DNA from: Struthidea cinerea
Lineage: Eukaryota > Chordata > Aves > Passeriformes > Corcoracidae
Length of the DNA stretch: 64,000 nt
Reading direction: 5' to 3'
Assembly (NCBI GenBank): GCA_013397865.1
Contig: VZTI01003648.1
Coordinates: 504,000 to 567,999 of the forward strand
Shown in pieces: positions 1 through 12,575 of this stretch. How positions within the stretch are numbered: position 1 is the first letter of the stretch; every line of letters begins with the position of its first letter. The notes under the pieces were generated by a model. That model was not told the origin of the DNA and did no database searches. It worked only from the letters and a program-made list of their open reading frames with translations. The position numbers were made by a program, and so were the translations under genes.

Positions 1-479
1 TGATGGAAACTTCTCTTCAGTGGGAGGACCGGTGGCTGCGCTGGAAGTGATGGGGACCTTTGTGCCTGGGCTGCTGCAGCACTGCAGAGCACCGTCGTCA
101 CAGGATCCTGAGCAGCTGTGGGGGAATGCAGCATGCTTTGGACATACACGCCTCAGACATGTTGGTTAATTAAGATTTATATTCTTGTGCTGGCTGTATC
201 TCATCCTGAATTGGTCCTGTACCCAGGTTAGGTGGGCTCAGTACCACCTGGTGATGTGAAGCTGAACTGGAGCTCCACTACACTATGGAGGTGAGAGGCT
301 TTTCCTCAGGCAATGATGGCAAAGGATGTGTGCCAGTTCGGTGTCAGCAGCAGAGAGTTGTGCTGTTCTCAAAAATAACCAGGTGCCAGAATTGTTTGTC
401 ACGTGAAAAGGTGTGCTGGCACTTCATCCCTCCCTGGCATCACCTGGAAGGCTCAAGTGAGCTCTGACAAAGCCTGCAC
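1..479. other. Single-copy non-coding DNA
   Basis: No repeat, splice-bounded exon or recognisable protein is visible here. A 60-codon frame on the + strand (285-467) has no family resemblance and is of chance length. The sequence is of moderate GC content and poor in CpG, as expected for methylated vertebrate DNA. Confidence 0.5.
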
Positions 480-745
480 ACCATTCACAGTGTAATTAGC
501 ACCACAAGTCTTGCTAATTGCTGAGGGTTTTTTCCTCTTCCCCCTCCCTTTCTCCCGAACAAAATTTCTCTAGTTATCTTGGGTTATCATCATGGTAGAC
601 AGTGTGCTAAGCCTGGATGCTCCTTCTGAGGGCTGGTGTCAGGAATAATTACTGCCATGGTAAGCTGATCAGCCCTTCCTTATTAGCTGCTGTTGTTGTT
701 ACTCGACATTGATTAGTAATTTGTAGCTGCCAGTGCTTTCCTCTG
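480..745. promoter_or_regulatory. Candidate conserved non-coding element, TAAT-rich
   Basis: This block holds several homeodomain-type cores in a short space (GTAATTAG near 493, GCTAATTG near 513, AATAATTAC near 645, GATTAGTAATTT near 711), with no repeat and no useful reading frame. AT-rich, repeat-free islands with dense TAAT sites between GC-richer stretches are typical of developmental enhancers in amniotes. That is inference from composition; conservation was not tested. Confidence 0.33.
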
Positions 746-1839
746 CCCTCAAAGCCGAGGGTTTGCTGGTGCTGCCGTGCTGTTCTGCCAAGGACAAATG
801 AACATTTTCCCCCTTGCCACCCACCCCGGAGCCTCCCTGTCTAGAGTGTGGTTTTTAAATCTCCAGCTCGTGGCTGGGACAGCAGCAGCAGCAGCCCTGT
901 CTGAATGCTGACTTTGCAGCTGAAAATTGCTGAGGGTCCTAGCTGGCTGCAGTGGCAGAAGATCTTGTGGTGCGTGACCCAGTGGTGGGACAATTTGTAA
1001 TTTCAGGCCGAGAGCTTGGCAGCGATGCCCTCAAGTCCTGCGTCATCCTGCTGGTTGGAGAGGTCAGGGGAGATGCCACAAGAAATATCAAATGGCTCCA
1101 GAGAGGTCTGTGATGTTTGTAGGTGGCTGCTCATGGGTGTTCACGTCTGGGCCGGAGAGCAGCAGTGAAGGTGGATTTTGGGGGAGAATGAGGAGAAAAC
1201 ACACCTGTAGCCTCTATCCTGTTATGAGATGTTCAGGTTTGTTTTAAAGTAAGGCCACTTAGCAACTTGAAACTGCAAATGCTGGGAGAAGGGGAGCTTC
1301 CCAAGCAAGCCCTGGGGTCAGGGGGTCCTCGCTCACAGTGCTGACTCCCCCTGTGGTTTTTGTAGGTCTGTCTCTTATGTCTTTCAGCTGCTCCTATCCA
1401 GCTCTGTGAGCCATGTGCCATCACTTGTTTGTCTGACCTGCTGGTCTGTGGACCAGCTGTGCCTGTCAAAGCAGAGTCAGAGAGCAGAAGGCAGGCTTGC
1501 AAGCCTGTGCTGGGGCGGAGAGGGAGGTTTGGGAAAGGAATATAAGAATGCAAGTGCCTTTTATGTGACCTGTGTCTCTTGTGTCAGCATGTCGTTGCCT
1601 CACATGTTGTCTCAGGACCTCAGCAGTGAATCTTTTGAGCCTTTTGGGCTGTCCAACACGGCCCCTTGCAGAGTGACATCCCAGGAGATGCTCTCCCATC
1701 AAACACCTGCATGCAAACAGTAATCTACCCTGGGCAAGCCCTCCGTGGAGGGGGCATGGAGGAAGTCTTGGGCTGGCGTGGAGCAGAGCAGCATCCCCAT
1801 CCATCTCGGTCCCCTGTCTGCACCTGTCCGTCTGGCACA
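746..1839. other. Single-copy non-coding DNA
   Basis: Nothing recognisable. A short CAG run (five units, near 880-894) is the only simple repeat. Frames of about 105-130 codons on both strands around 1233-1858 overlap one another and show no domain. Confidence 0.45.
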
Positions 1840-2185
1840 GCCGGTATAAATCATGCACGGGCAGCAGAGACGGCGGGGAACGCGCCTCCTCTCACCCCTA
1901 CTCTGACTAGCATCTCTGTGATGCCGGGGGCTGGCAGGGGGCAAAGCTCGATGTCACTTCTTGGCACTCTAAGAAGACGTTATTCCAAGAGACGGTGACC
2001 TCTCCTGGCACGCCGAGCGCTGCCGGGGACCTCCAGCCCCGCGTCTGCGGCAAATCAAATGATGTGCTGCGGGAGAGGAGGGCTGGCACTCAGACATCCA
2101 TCACCAGCCTGCTGACCGTGGAGGAGAGGAAGAGAGAGCTGCCAAGAAGCCTCCCCTCCATCGGTCCTCGGAGGCGCCGGTAGCT
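1840..2185. promoter_or_regulatory. CpG-rich patch with an upstream TATA-like box
   Basis: About two dozen CpG dinucleotides fall in roughly 340 bases, clearly above the surrounding density, with high GC content. A TATAAAT motif at 1845-1851 lies just upstream of the densest part (1870-2180). This could be a small CpG island or orphan promoter on the + strand, or simply a local GC-rich region. No transcript structure can be read from it. Confidence 0.25.
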
Positions 2186-5100
2186 TAAATCTTGGGGTGT
2201 CTTCTTACTCATGCATTAGTGGACACTAACCACAGCTCCCTGCGCAAGCACCTTAATAGCTGCCTCATCTGGACAAGCTCTAATTAAGACCGAGGAGTGG
2301 TTTCTTTTCAAAACCTGTGCCCAAGTGTGTTTTTGTAGTTTCTCACCTTCCCAGATGAGATTTCCAGGGCTCAGGCTAGGTGATTTTTCTTTTCTTTAGT
2401 AGTTCCAGTGATTCACCAGTTTAAAAACGTGAGAGGACTGCAGGACACCTGATCAGGCTTCCCTTCTGATCACACATTCAGGGGATTTTATTATCTTTTC
2501 TTTTCCTCCCCAGAGAGCTCAAGCTCTGAGGTAGCTCAGGTAGAAACCTGCAAACCAGAGAAATTAATCTTTGCTGACAAAAGCTTTCCGACTAAGCACT
2601 GGTCTGGATTTGAGGATGTGCTTGACGCTCCCAGGTGAGCTTGCAGAGGTGGAGGGAGCGCTGCCATGTCCCACCACTGTGGCAGTGGATCACAACAGGG
2701 TGTGCACTCACCGTGGGGCAGAGTTAGGGGGTCCAGGCTGCTCTCTGGGAGTGACAGTGACTGTGTAGTGCTGTTGCTGGGCCTCTTGGAGGGTGAGACC
2801 AGTGAAGTGCTAGACAACTGCACCTTGCTTACGGGCTGCTCTGTAGGGCTGAGAGGTTTCTTCAGCTTGAAGGCTGCCTGTTCCAGCTCCTGTTCTTCAC
2901 TGGTACAATCCAGTCTGCACCAGTGGCTTCAATGGGCCAGCCTTATTTTACCTAACATGAGGATGTTACCTTTGACCTCAGCTGAATTCTCTGGCTCATC
3001 CTCTCCCCTGTGATCCACCCAGCTTCTCGTCCAGCTTTCCGCTGCTGTGGAGGCCACCATCTCAGCCACAGGAGCAATGCTGGGCCTTGCCTGCTGGTTC
3101 ATGTATCACTGCAAAGGGTGGAGGCTGCTGTGCTCTCCCCGTTCCTGGTGCTTTGGGGTAGGTGTGGTTTCTGCAGCACTGAACGCACCAGCAGAGGACA
3201 CTGCAGGCAGCCCTGAAAGCATCCCATGCGTTCCTTGTCTGACCCGTGTTGCTCTGTGGACGACCTGCCTCCCTCTGCTGATGAGGAGGTGCTGGTGATG
3301 TGCCACTCTGGTCTTGCGGGATAGATAGGCAGCAGTGAGGGGCTGTTGGAGAGGAGCATGGGCCAAAAAATGTTCTGGAGAATGTCTCTGCTGTGGAGTG
3401 TGGGCCTGGTTTGAAGTGGTGTCTGCTGGGATCTGAGCCTGCCTTTACAGAGGACTTTGGGTGGTTGGCACTTTTCTTGTGTGCAGGAAGAGTTTGAGAT
3501 TCACGGCTGAGCCAGGTGCTTTCACAGCTATTTCCATTTCACAGGCACTGCAGTGGTGCCACATCGGTGTCTGCCCACAGGACAGGTCAGTCCCCTCAGC
3601 ATGGTCTGTCCAAGGGCGTAGAGAAGCTTCCCCAGCTCAAACCTCTGCAAGCTTTCAAACACCCCAAAGCAGAAGGAACAATTGTTAGCCAAGCTCTGAC
3701 CGAGTTCTCCTAAGGAGAAAAGAAAGACCCAAGTGTTGCAGCATCCCTTAAAGCTCTCTGAGCGACGATGACTGAAATCTCCTGGAGTCTGGCCCATGCT
3801 GCGCTCCCAACCCTCAGGCTGCCTGTCCCTCCTGACAGCTGCCTTCCACACGGGTGCCTGGGGAGCGTGGAAATTCCTCCCAGGTTTTCCCAACCCCTTT
3901 CCCAGGCAAGGCAGCGGGCCTCTAGATGGCAGTGTTTCTGTTCAGGAGCCCAGCAGCTGCTTCCCAGGCGAGCTCCATGGATCCCTTTCGTGCCCGGCTC
4001 GGGAGAAGCTCCGAGATTAACGCCGGGCTGAAGAGGACAGCTTAGCAGCCCGCTGCCTCTTATCGCTTCCTCAGTGAAAGTGGCTTGAATTTTGTGACCT
4101 CAGGGGACCAGCGGTTTTAGCAGGCTGGACAGTAGTTTTCTGTCTGTCCTTCCCCTCCATCCGATGAAATTGGCTCAGGACTGAGTGCTCAGACAATTGC
4201 CTGTCGGTCACGGCTTTTGGAGGTGGTGGGTGTCCTTTGCTGTGACAAAGCTCAGCTCGTTTCCCCTGTGTGCTTGAGGGTGCAGACAGGGGATCTGCTC
4301 TTCCCAACGCGTGTGGAGGCTGCCTGGGTGGAACCAGGGCCTTGTCCTTGGCTGGGGGAGAGCTGGGAGCTTAGGGAAGGGCGGTGTTGCTGGAGAGGGG
4401 ACCGTAATTGCTCCTGCACTCTTGGAGCTGTCACTTGCTGTCACCTCCTCCCTGCACCTGGCTCTGCTCAGTGCCTGAGCGATGGGAATGCTGGGCTCAG
4501 TACCCTGCTCCTTCCCCAGGGCTTCTGCTGTGATGCTGGATGGAGACCACACCTCAGAGGCTGTGCCTGTGTTTATCTTCTCTGCTGGATGCCAGCGTGA
4601 CAGGTACTTTCTTTGTCCATAGAAGTGTCAAGGGAGAAAGATGGAGGGAGCCTGAAGGCTGCTGTCCCTCACTGGCTGCACTTGATAGCTTTGCTTCAAG
4701 CTTGGTGCTGATCTCACTTGGCTTCTGACCACGTTTTAGCATGGACTCAACCCATTTGTGGGCAAGAAGAGGAGAGCAAGACTCAGAAAGCCAGGGATGT
4801 GTTCCTGCCCCTGGGCGCTGTGAAATGCAGCACATGTAGACTGGGGTCCTGTAACTCTTCCTTCTTACAGCCCTCCTGAAAGCTGGCAACAAAACTCAGC
4901 CCCTTGCCAAGGTCCCTGGAGAGCTGAGCAGCGTGGAAGGCAAGCGCCATATTCAGCAAAGGTCTGAGCTGTTTGTACTCGCTGTGGCTCCTTGGGGTTT
5001 TATGAATCTAAGTGTTCCCTCATCTTGGGAGAACCAGGCTTACTCTGTGGACCAGAAATAGATGCTGGACCCAGATATTGCTGGAACTTGGCTGGTGTGG

Positions 5101-5799
5101 TGACAGCAGCTGAGCTGGGATCTGGCGCAGTCTCCTCTTCAGCTAATTCCTACCACTTCCACTAAGGGAAGTGATGAGATGGGTGTGACAGTGTTTCCTT
5201 CCTGCATAGCAAGGATTGGAGGAGCAAGCCCTGCTCCTGAAGCTCTCCTCTTGTCCTCCATCGCCTCCCTCTCCTCTCTGCCTGCCTGGCCTGGCTCTCC
5301 CAGCCTCGCCCCTTGCCAGGGCTGGTCATATTCCCCCTCAGCACTGTGGAGGATCCTGGAGCTGCTCCTGACCAGTGGAATGATGCTGGTGCTGCAAAGT
5401 GTGGAAGGCGTGCTGGATGTCAAGGGCTGCAGGAGATGCCAGTCGTTTCCCAGCTCCACCACAGCAGAGGAGAAATCACTCCTATCTCGCTGTGCACCAT
5501 TTCCCTCTGCATGAAACAGACAGTGATCCTTTTCTTGCCTCCTTGAGTTGATGCCAAAGGAGAGAGACCGGTTCCTCCTTGTTTTTCCCCCAGCACAGAT
5601 AATAGTCTCTTTGGGGTTGGCGTGCTCATGCCTGGGCTTTCCAATCCCCCAGGCGACCTTGGAGCCTGGCTTTCCAGGAGCGTGGCAGCACGGGTGAGCT
5701 GCCTGGCTGTCTCTCAGCCTCTCAAGGCCGTGCGACAGCTCGCTCCCGGCTCCAGCCTACGCAGGAGCTTTCTCCGCCGGTCCTGCACCTGCAGCCTGG
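2186..5799. other. Single-copy non-coding DNA
   Basis: Several short overlapping frames occur on both strands, all of chance length and without domains. A small AT-rich segment around 2210-2300 contains TCTAATTAAG and CATTAG motifs and may be regulatory, but it is too short to call. No CR1 or other interspersed repeat was recognised. Confidence 0.45.
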
Positions 5800-6075
5800 G
5801 AAAATGGCTCCAGTCATGCTGCAGCGGGCATGGACAATTGATTATAAGTGGTCATAGATTACCTGGAGCAATGCTATTAAATTTAATACACTTCTCCATC
5901 GGCTCTTGGGGCTCAGCCTTGGGTTGTGTAACTGACATCTTGTTGCAAAGCATTTTGGGGACATTGCTAGGGGCGGGAGGCAAAGAGATCTGACTGCAAA
6001 AAGGGGGGGAAGAAGATGAGTTTCTGTTGAGATTTATTTCCTGCCCTATAATTGCCCAGAAAAGCTGTGTAAACC
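5800..6075. promoter_or_regulatory. Candidate conserved non-coding element
   Basis: An AT-rich, repeat-free block with CAATTGATTATAAG near 5835, TATTAAATTTAATAC near 5875, and a CCTATAATTGCCC segment near 6043. The sharp change from GC-rich flanks to an AT-rich core is the only evidence. It is inferred, not shown, to be regulatory. Confidence 0.3.
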
Positions 6076-8694
6076 TTCTCTGTTTGTGGAACAAATACGG
6101 GAAGAGTTACTGCTCTGACCCTTTTTTTTTTCTTTTCTGCTGGACAATTGTCTGTGCCCTTGCTATTCTGAAGCCTTGATACGCTGCTGGCAGATTTATG
6201 CCGTGTTGAAACCCACTTCTTATTGCCTCAGAGTTGATTGGAAGAAAGGAAACTTGCTTGCTGAAAAAATAAACCTGCTGCCATGTGCCCTGCATGCCAA
6301 GCTGGGGGTTGAAGTTTAGAAGTCCTCTTTTCCATGTCAGCTCCTTGGCTCCTGTCACTGTGTCGTCTTTGCAAGGTGAGGGACTGGCTCCAAAGAGGAT
6401 CACCACTGGATTTAGGCAAGAGTGAGATACCTATGAGCAACCCACGCTGTGATGGAGCGAGGCCACTGCCTCCTCTCGAGGGAAGGGCTGTTCAGCGTGC
6501 AAGTCCTGCCCTGGCTTAACAAAAGCTTGTGGCAAATCCCCATGTGAGAGCTCTCACAATGATTTGGCAGCTGCTAAATTTGGGAATAAATCCACCTTCC
6601 ATGGCAGCAATAGTAAATCAGATGAGGCATGTCCAGTGAGGGTTTGGAGTCCACTGCAAAAATGCATGCGGATTGTGTGTGGTTCAGAGCTTGCCTGTGC
6701 TGAAGAGGAGTTGGTGCTCAAGCTCTCTGGAACAAACCTTGGAGTTTTAATCCTGTCCTGGGTGAGATCCCAGAAGTTTGTTAGTGCTTTTTGGGGTCGT
6801 CATCACTCTGCAAGCCTCTGATATTGGTGCTTAGAGCCCCTTTTTCCTCTGTGTCAACACAGAACTGATAAGCCAGCAGGGTTGTATAGTAGCCAGACAG
6901 CCTAGAGAGGCTGTACAGCAAAGGCCACTTGGAGTCACCGATCCTCCCCTTGAATGCCACACAGCAGCAGACGCCACTGGCAAACCTCAGCTCCTCATAA
7001 GTGTTGGGTGGGTGTGAGGTCTATTGCTACCGGCCCTGTCCACGCATGGGGGGGTTCTGTCTGTAGGTTTTATTCTGGGTCATGCAGGATTCTTGTGGTA
7101 GCTGGTAAATGCCAGCCCTCTTTAGGAAGTATATCATCTCCTGGGTGTGTTTCTCCTTGTGTTGGAGGCTACTGGTGTTTCACCGGGTGTCTGGGCGGAG
7201 AATCAGGCCCGTGTGTGTGTGTGTGTGTGTATGTACCCGTGCACTTCCTCCTGCGGGTGACAGGGGAGCAGAGGGTGTGGGGTTTGATCTGTGTGCCTGT
7301 GTGGGGAGCTCTGCCGAGGCTGTTTGTCAGCTGGAATCCCAGCACAGGGCTCTGCGGCATCAGCCGCAGCTTCCTTCTCGCCTCCTGTCACATTTGGAAG
7401 GAGGGAAGATGTAGCTGAGTCTTGCAATAGTAGGTCAAAACATACTGCAGCACTAAGGATCAGAGCAAAAGCTTTCTTGTACAAACACATGGTTTTATTC
7501 ATCCTGTTACTTTCTTTATCAAATACTTACTTGCCTTTACAGCGCAGCTTTCAGCCCCAGGGAAAGCACGTGTCTCTGGGAGGGAAGCTGGGCCAGTGAC
7601 TGGAGTGGGTGACAGTTGTGGAAAATGGGCAGTCTGGACCCTTATTCCTGATTCTGCTCTGGCTCCTGTCCTCCAGGTCTCTGCGAAGAGCTGAAGAAAT
7701 GAAGAGCAGGGGCTGTCACTGCATGTGTACGTGGCACACAGCATGGTGGCACCCCCAGAGCACCCTGGGCACAGCAAGAAATGCCAGTCATGCTTGCAGC
7801 TGTCTCTGGCTGGGTAGCAGCCTGGTTAGGGTACAGCCCGGTTAGGGTGCTGGAATGAGCTCTTTTATCCAGGCAAAGCTCTGCCTGGGATTCTTCAACG
7901 TCCAGACATGCAGACAGCTTATTTTTAAGGTCTCATTTGAAAGATGTCAGCTCCCCCTCCCTACTCTTCCCCAGGCAGCGAGAGCAGAAAACTAAATTTA
8001 TCTGCATTGGGACAGAGAGAGCTGGAGTAAACCAGCCAGGCGCTGCTCCAGATCTGCTGGGTGGAACAACTGGCGCAGAGCTGTCTGTCTGTCCGAGCCA
8101 GAGGTGCTGGGGTGCAGCTGATGCTGGGCTGGCTGTGACACCTGCACGGCGTTTTCCATTCCTGCCCCTGGGGTCCAGAATTTGCTGGAAAGTTTGCCTT
8201 GTTGGGGTGATGTTTTATCAGTCTCTGGGTTAATATATGTCTTCTATCGGCGAGGCAAAGCAGTTCCTCTGCTTGTTGGGAGACAGATGAGGAACTACAC
8301 TCCTTGCCTTGCTTCCCGAGACCCTGTGAGAGCCCCAGGGTGGAAACAGTGCTGGAGAAGAGCTGAAGCCCTTGTTGCTCAGGAACTTTTGAATATCCTG
8401 TAGGTAGTGCATGGGAATGGGAACTGTGGAGGACTCAAATATTTTCAATTCGAGGGTGGCTGCCCACAGGTCCCTTTTTGGGGTCATTCTTGATTGGGGG
8501 AAGGGAACACAGGGCAGACGTTTGAGTGGGTGTGTGCTGCACGCTGCTGTGTGCCTGAGGTAAAGAAGAGACTCTTCACTATGTTCCTTCCTGGGGCTGT
8601 CTGGGGGCATGGGCAGGTGGAGAATCAGCGGGATCTGTTTTTTCTTTTCCCTTTCCTAAAACTGGAGCATCCTTCTCTGTCAGGCTGCTGCTAA
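6076..8694. other. Single-copy non-coding DNA with a GT microsatellite
   Basis: No gene is supported. A frame of 154 codons at 6954-7418 crosses the GT microsatellite, which argues that it is not a conserved protein. Two imperfect 16-base copies containing GGTTAGGGT lie at 7818-7849. They include single TTAGGG hexamers but do not form a telomeric array. Confidence 0.45.
7211..7230. repeat. (GT)10 microsatellite
   Basis: Ten perfect GT units followed by ATGT. A short alternating purine-pyrimidine tract like this is often length-polymorphic and can adopt Z-DNA. Confidence 0.95.
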
Positions 8695-8885
8695 TGAGTT
8701 AGTTAAACAGCATCTCCTTACTGGAAACTCTTTTCAGTCCAATTAAGATCTTGCAACATGTCAGCTGTGACAATAAAAGTGAATTAAGGCTCATTTCTCC
8801 TTTTTTACGATGTTTATTAGAAGATGGGAATGCTCATTTAGAGGAGCTAATCATGGTTATTTATTTGTCAGTGGTACCAAGAAGC
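8695..8885. promoter_or_regulatory. Candidate conserved non-coding element
   Basis: An AT-rich, repeat-free block carrying CCAATTAAGATC near 8739, GTGAATTAAGG near 8780 and GAGCTAATCATGG near 8843. Flanking sequence is GC-richer. Regulatory function is inferred from composition and motif density only. Confidence 0.3.
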
Positions 8886-10865
8886 CCCTGCTCAGGCTGG
8901 AGACCCAGTGCCAGATGCTGTGTGTGCTCATGGAAGGGGTGGGAGCCAGCCCTGGAGAACCACGTGGGAAGAGCCCAGGTGAGGTCGGGAGACTCCTCTG
9001 GCCACTGAGCCCCAGCTGCAGGGCTTGCTGCTGCTTGGAGATGCTGTGAGAGCCACTGGAGTCAAAGAAGGCAAGAGGAGGATGCATCTTCCATCTCAAG
9101 CTGCTCTGATTCAATGGCTCGGCCAAGACTTAAAGCAAGCTCTTCCAGGAGCTGGGCTGCTAGTGAAGATGCTTTCCAGCCCATCTAACGGGGAAAAGGA
9201 GTTCTTTTATTGCTGTGAGGAACCCAGGCAGGTGGGTGTAATAGAAAAGGCCTGTAGGAGGGTTCAGTGCTTCCCCTTGTTTTCAAGGTGAGCTTCTTTG
9301 TCCTTCTCAAACCCTTAACCAATAAGATTAAAAGATCCAGTAATCAAGAGCAGAAATCCAGGGACATGGAGTCACAGAGACTGAGAAGTAGGCCAGCAAG
9401 GAGAAAGCCAAACTAACGACCCTCCCCTGCTGTCTGTCCTGCAGAGAACCAAGAACAGTCAACCCTCAGCGCCTCTCCCTGCGAGGGTGAGCCGTGCTGG
9501 AGGAAGGGGGTGAGGGTCTGGCCCCCCTCGCCCTGAGGTTGCCAGGTGGGGAGGGGCAGAATTTACTGAAGGCAAAGGCATTGAGCACAACGAGACAAAT
9601 TGTGCTGTGGGTTACTGCAGTCTTGTGCTGGCACCAGCAGTGACTGAGCCCGTGTTTTATGCTTCCAGGCGTCTGTCTGTCAGTCTGTGCTCCTGCCTGG
9701 CTTGTGGGCTCCTTCCTCAGGACTTTCTGCTTTGTGCTGTTATGCTTACGAGCGTCATCCAGACTCTGGGTCCATCCTTGATGCCAGCCCCACATGAACA
9801 TGGGTTGGGGTTATGGAGGCTGTTGTGTGGAGGACAGAAACTGGTGGCTTGGAAGATCATACTGGACATGAGAATGGAGAAAGCTGAGCTAAATGAGGCT
9901 GCAGGATGTGCTGACATGCTCCCAATTCCCTCGTCAGGATTGCCATGCTGGGTGAGCCAGCAGCAGCCTGTGGGGAGCTGAGACTTTCAGGCTGGGCTCC
10001 TGCTTGTGGCCACGTGAGTACCATACACTGGGGCTCTTCCCTGTCCATGAACCCATCCTGATGTGTTGTAGCAGGCTGAATCTCTGTCTGCATTGGTGTA
10101 AAAACATCGTTCTTCTTCTTTCAGTCCTGCAGCTGTTGATGTTTTGAAGTTAAGAAAACATTTAAATGATTAAAAAAAAAAATACCCAGCCTAGGTTTAT
10201 CAAGGGAACTTCTAATGAGGAGAAGGGGAGGGGGAACAGACACAGGAAGGGCAGCAGAGACTAACAGCCTGGCAGAGCACTTGTCATCTTGACAACACAG
10301 TGAGTTTCAAACCGGGCTCGCTCCTGACGTTTGCCTGGAGGTATATTTAACTAGTGCGGGAGACGCTGGAGCAGAAGTGTGCACCTTTGAGCCCAAGGAA
10401 GCCTCCACGGGGGTTAGCCGGGCTTGGGAAGCGGGGAGATGGACTCCAAATGGAAAATGTGCTCCTTCCCTGCCTGCCTGTCTGTGTGTAGCCAGACTGC
10501 AAGGCTGTGCTCGCAGCTTGGTGAGAGAGGATGCTAATGAAGCGTGAACCGGCTGCGCTCAGTGGCGGCTCCGTGCGCTCTGCCACCAGTCCACCTATTC
10601 CTTTCATTCCTTCTCTATCTGCACATTGTGTTTGACGGATGGAAATGCGGGCTCCTCTTTGAAGCAGGAGGGATTACAAACAAACAGGGTGGGAGCTCAA
10701 ATTCTGCTTTCTCAGGGCTAGGCTACATTGTCAGAGGATACACAAGGCTTCTAGGAGAGATTTGCAGCCTTTGGGACTGATGGGAGACCCTGGGTTTTGC
10801 AGGTTCAGTGGGGTGCAAAGAAGGGTCTTTCAGTGGCTTTGTGCTGTGTCCAGAAGTCTTTTACT
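8886..10865. other. Single-copy non-coding DNA
   Basis: No gene or interspersed repeat is supported. An AT-rich stretch at 10120-10215 with a run of A near 10171 interrupts otherwise GC-balanced sequence. Frames of up to 124 codons near 9466-9981 on both strands lack any domain. Confidence 0.45.
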
Positions 10866-10896
10866 CTAGTTTTTTGTTTTTTTGTTTTTTTTTTCA
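10866..10896 (+). other. Strong 3' splice-site-like tract
   Basis: Roughly thirty bases of almost pure T ending in CAG at 10894-10896 match a vertebrate splice acceptor. The frame that follows is open for about 200 codons but is proline, serine and leucine rich from low-complexity CCT sequence, and then enters a CR1 fragment near 11316. I therefore do not call an exon. Confidence 0.25.
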
Positions 10897-11315
10897 GGCC
10901 CTGACGTGGAGTGCTTTGTGCTTCAGGGCTGCTGCTCCTCTGTATGGGGTTCCAAACCCTCAACCTTTCTTACTCCAGAACTTCCAAAGCGCACCTCCCA
11001 CCTCCCTCAAACGCCTTTCACCTCTCCCTGCTGCAGCAGGACCTGCTCCATCTCTCCTGTCCAGGTATTCCTGCCCTCTTCCCTACAGCCCCTGGCTCTT
11101 TCCTCCCCTTCTTCCCCCCAGCCTTCCCTGTTTTAGGCAGGCCTTTGCTCACTTTCTGTCCCCAAACCCTGTGCTGTGGGATTTCAGAAACGGAGACGTG
11201 AGCTGTGCTTCCAGAAATCCTAAGATGGTGCCTACAGCCCACAGGCTTGTGTTGAATCTGCATTACCTGCACGTGGGAGTGAAAAGCATCATTTCCTCAA
11301 ACATGCCTGCAACCC
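10897..11315. other. Pyrimidine-rich single-copy DNA
   Basis: A C and T rich segment, densest around 11040-11135. It gives spurious long open frames in several phases. No repeat family was recognised before the CR1 fragment that begins near 11316. Confidence 0.4.
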
Positions 11316-11415
11316 AAATCATTGAATTGTTAAGGCTGGAAAAGACCTCTAAGATCATTGATCCGACTGCTAACCCAGCACAGCTGTGTTCACCTCTAAA
11401 CCATATTCCCAGAAC
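11316..11415 (-). mobile_element. CR1 LINE fragment (3' end, antisense)
   Basis: The + strand reads as the reverse complement of a CR1 tail: AATCATTGAATTGTTAAGG, then AAAGACCTCTAAGATCAT, then a diverged TCCAACC/TAACCCAGCAC tract. This is an old truncated copy of the non-LTR retrotransposon lineage dominant in birds. Only 3' untranslated sequence remains, so it cannot move. The right boundary is uncertain by about 30 bases. Confidence 0.75.
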
Positions 11416-12425
11416 AGTCCAGGCAGCCACAGGAGAGCAGGATGCTTTATGCCTGGTCCTGCGTTGTGAGAAGGTTCTGTGGCAGAGCTTAAGGCTGATA
11501 CATTGACACTGGATGCTGCTGAAAAGAGATGTGATTGGTTTTTAATAGTGAGTGACTTTTTGGCATTTCTGAGAAGCGAACTCCCAACTAGGAGGCAGAA
11601 CATGCTGGGCATGTGAGACGGGAGTCGTGCCGTGAGCCAGAGCATCTGCTCTATTGGAGGGTCTGAACTGTCCTCCTGTTGCTTTCATCACATCCTTGGG
11701 CATCTCATGGCACCTCACTGCGTGCAGAGAAACATCTGGAAGGGTGGAAATGCCAGTCTGTGTTCATACTGGCCCTCTGGAACAAAGCCAGCCACATCCC
11801 AGCATCGGCTGTGAGAGGAAGAGATGGAAACACAGTGTTAGACGCTGGAGTGGGGGCCCTGCCTGGGAGCCTTGCCTGGAAATGGTTGTCTGTGGCAGAA
11901 TGGGGAGTGGGCTAAAATCAGGGATGTTAGTCCATGCTCTCTCTTGCAGCTGTATGGTTTTATCTTCCTTTCCAGATTGGCTTTAAGATACGGGAAAGCG
12001 TTGAGATTCTTCCCACAGGAGAGATTTGCTGAGGTCCTTAGCTGGTACAAATCAGTCAAGCTCTAACTCACAAAGCACCCTATGGGGACACACCTTGGAT
12101 AGGAACCTTCCCTCTGAAGTTTGATGTGATTTCCTTTTCTTCCAGCCACACATTTTCCTCTTTTCATTGCAGAAATAAAAGCTGTGACAAAGCCTGGTGT
12201 AGCCCCAGAGCCGGTCCCCACCTCCCTTGTCCCAGCCTTCGTGCCCTCCATCAGAAAACTGTGAGTCATCACCTCTTGGCTCCACCAGCTTTGTAATGTT
12301 TTTTTTTTCCTCCTCCTCGTTCCCCCATCCCAGCTGGGGTGAAGAAGCGAGAAAGCAAATAGGAATAAATACCTCCAGCCATAAAAGTGAGATAAATCAA
12401 TACCTCTTCTCTGAAGCCAGAGATG
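11416..12425. other. Single-copy non-coding DNA
   Basis: No gene is supported. A T-run and pyrimidine tract lies at 12299-12330. Frames up to 124 codons on both strands overlap and have no domain. Confidence 0.45.
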
Positions 12426-12575
12426 CTTAATAGGCAAGGATCACTGCCAGATTGTAAAAAATGTGTTTAGTGTGCGGCTGGGGCAAGTTTAACCCTTGGA
12501 CATAAACAGCTGAGCAGCTTCTGTCACCTCTGAATTAAATAACTTTAACTGCAGAGGGCTGTGATTAATAGAGGC
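12426..12575. promoter_or_regulatory. Candidate conserved non-coding element
   Basis: A short repeat-free AT-rich block with TTAATAGGCAAGG, TGAATTAAATAACTTTAAC (near 12531) and TGATTAATAGAGGC (near 12562). Its abrupt composition and TAAT content suggest an enhancer core. This is inference. Confidence 0.27.

Noticed and set aside
7818..7849. Interstitial telomeric repeat
   Set aside because: Only two isolated TTAGGG hexamers in a 16-base duplication; no (TTAGGG)n array.
10808..11506. 232-codon + frame as a gene
   Set aside because: It begins in a T-rich tract, continues through CCT-rich low-complexity sequence and ends inside a CR1 fragment. No domain; length within chance for this window.
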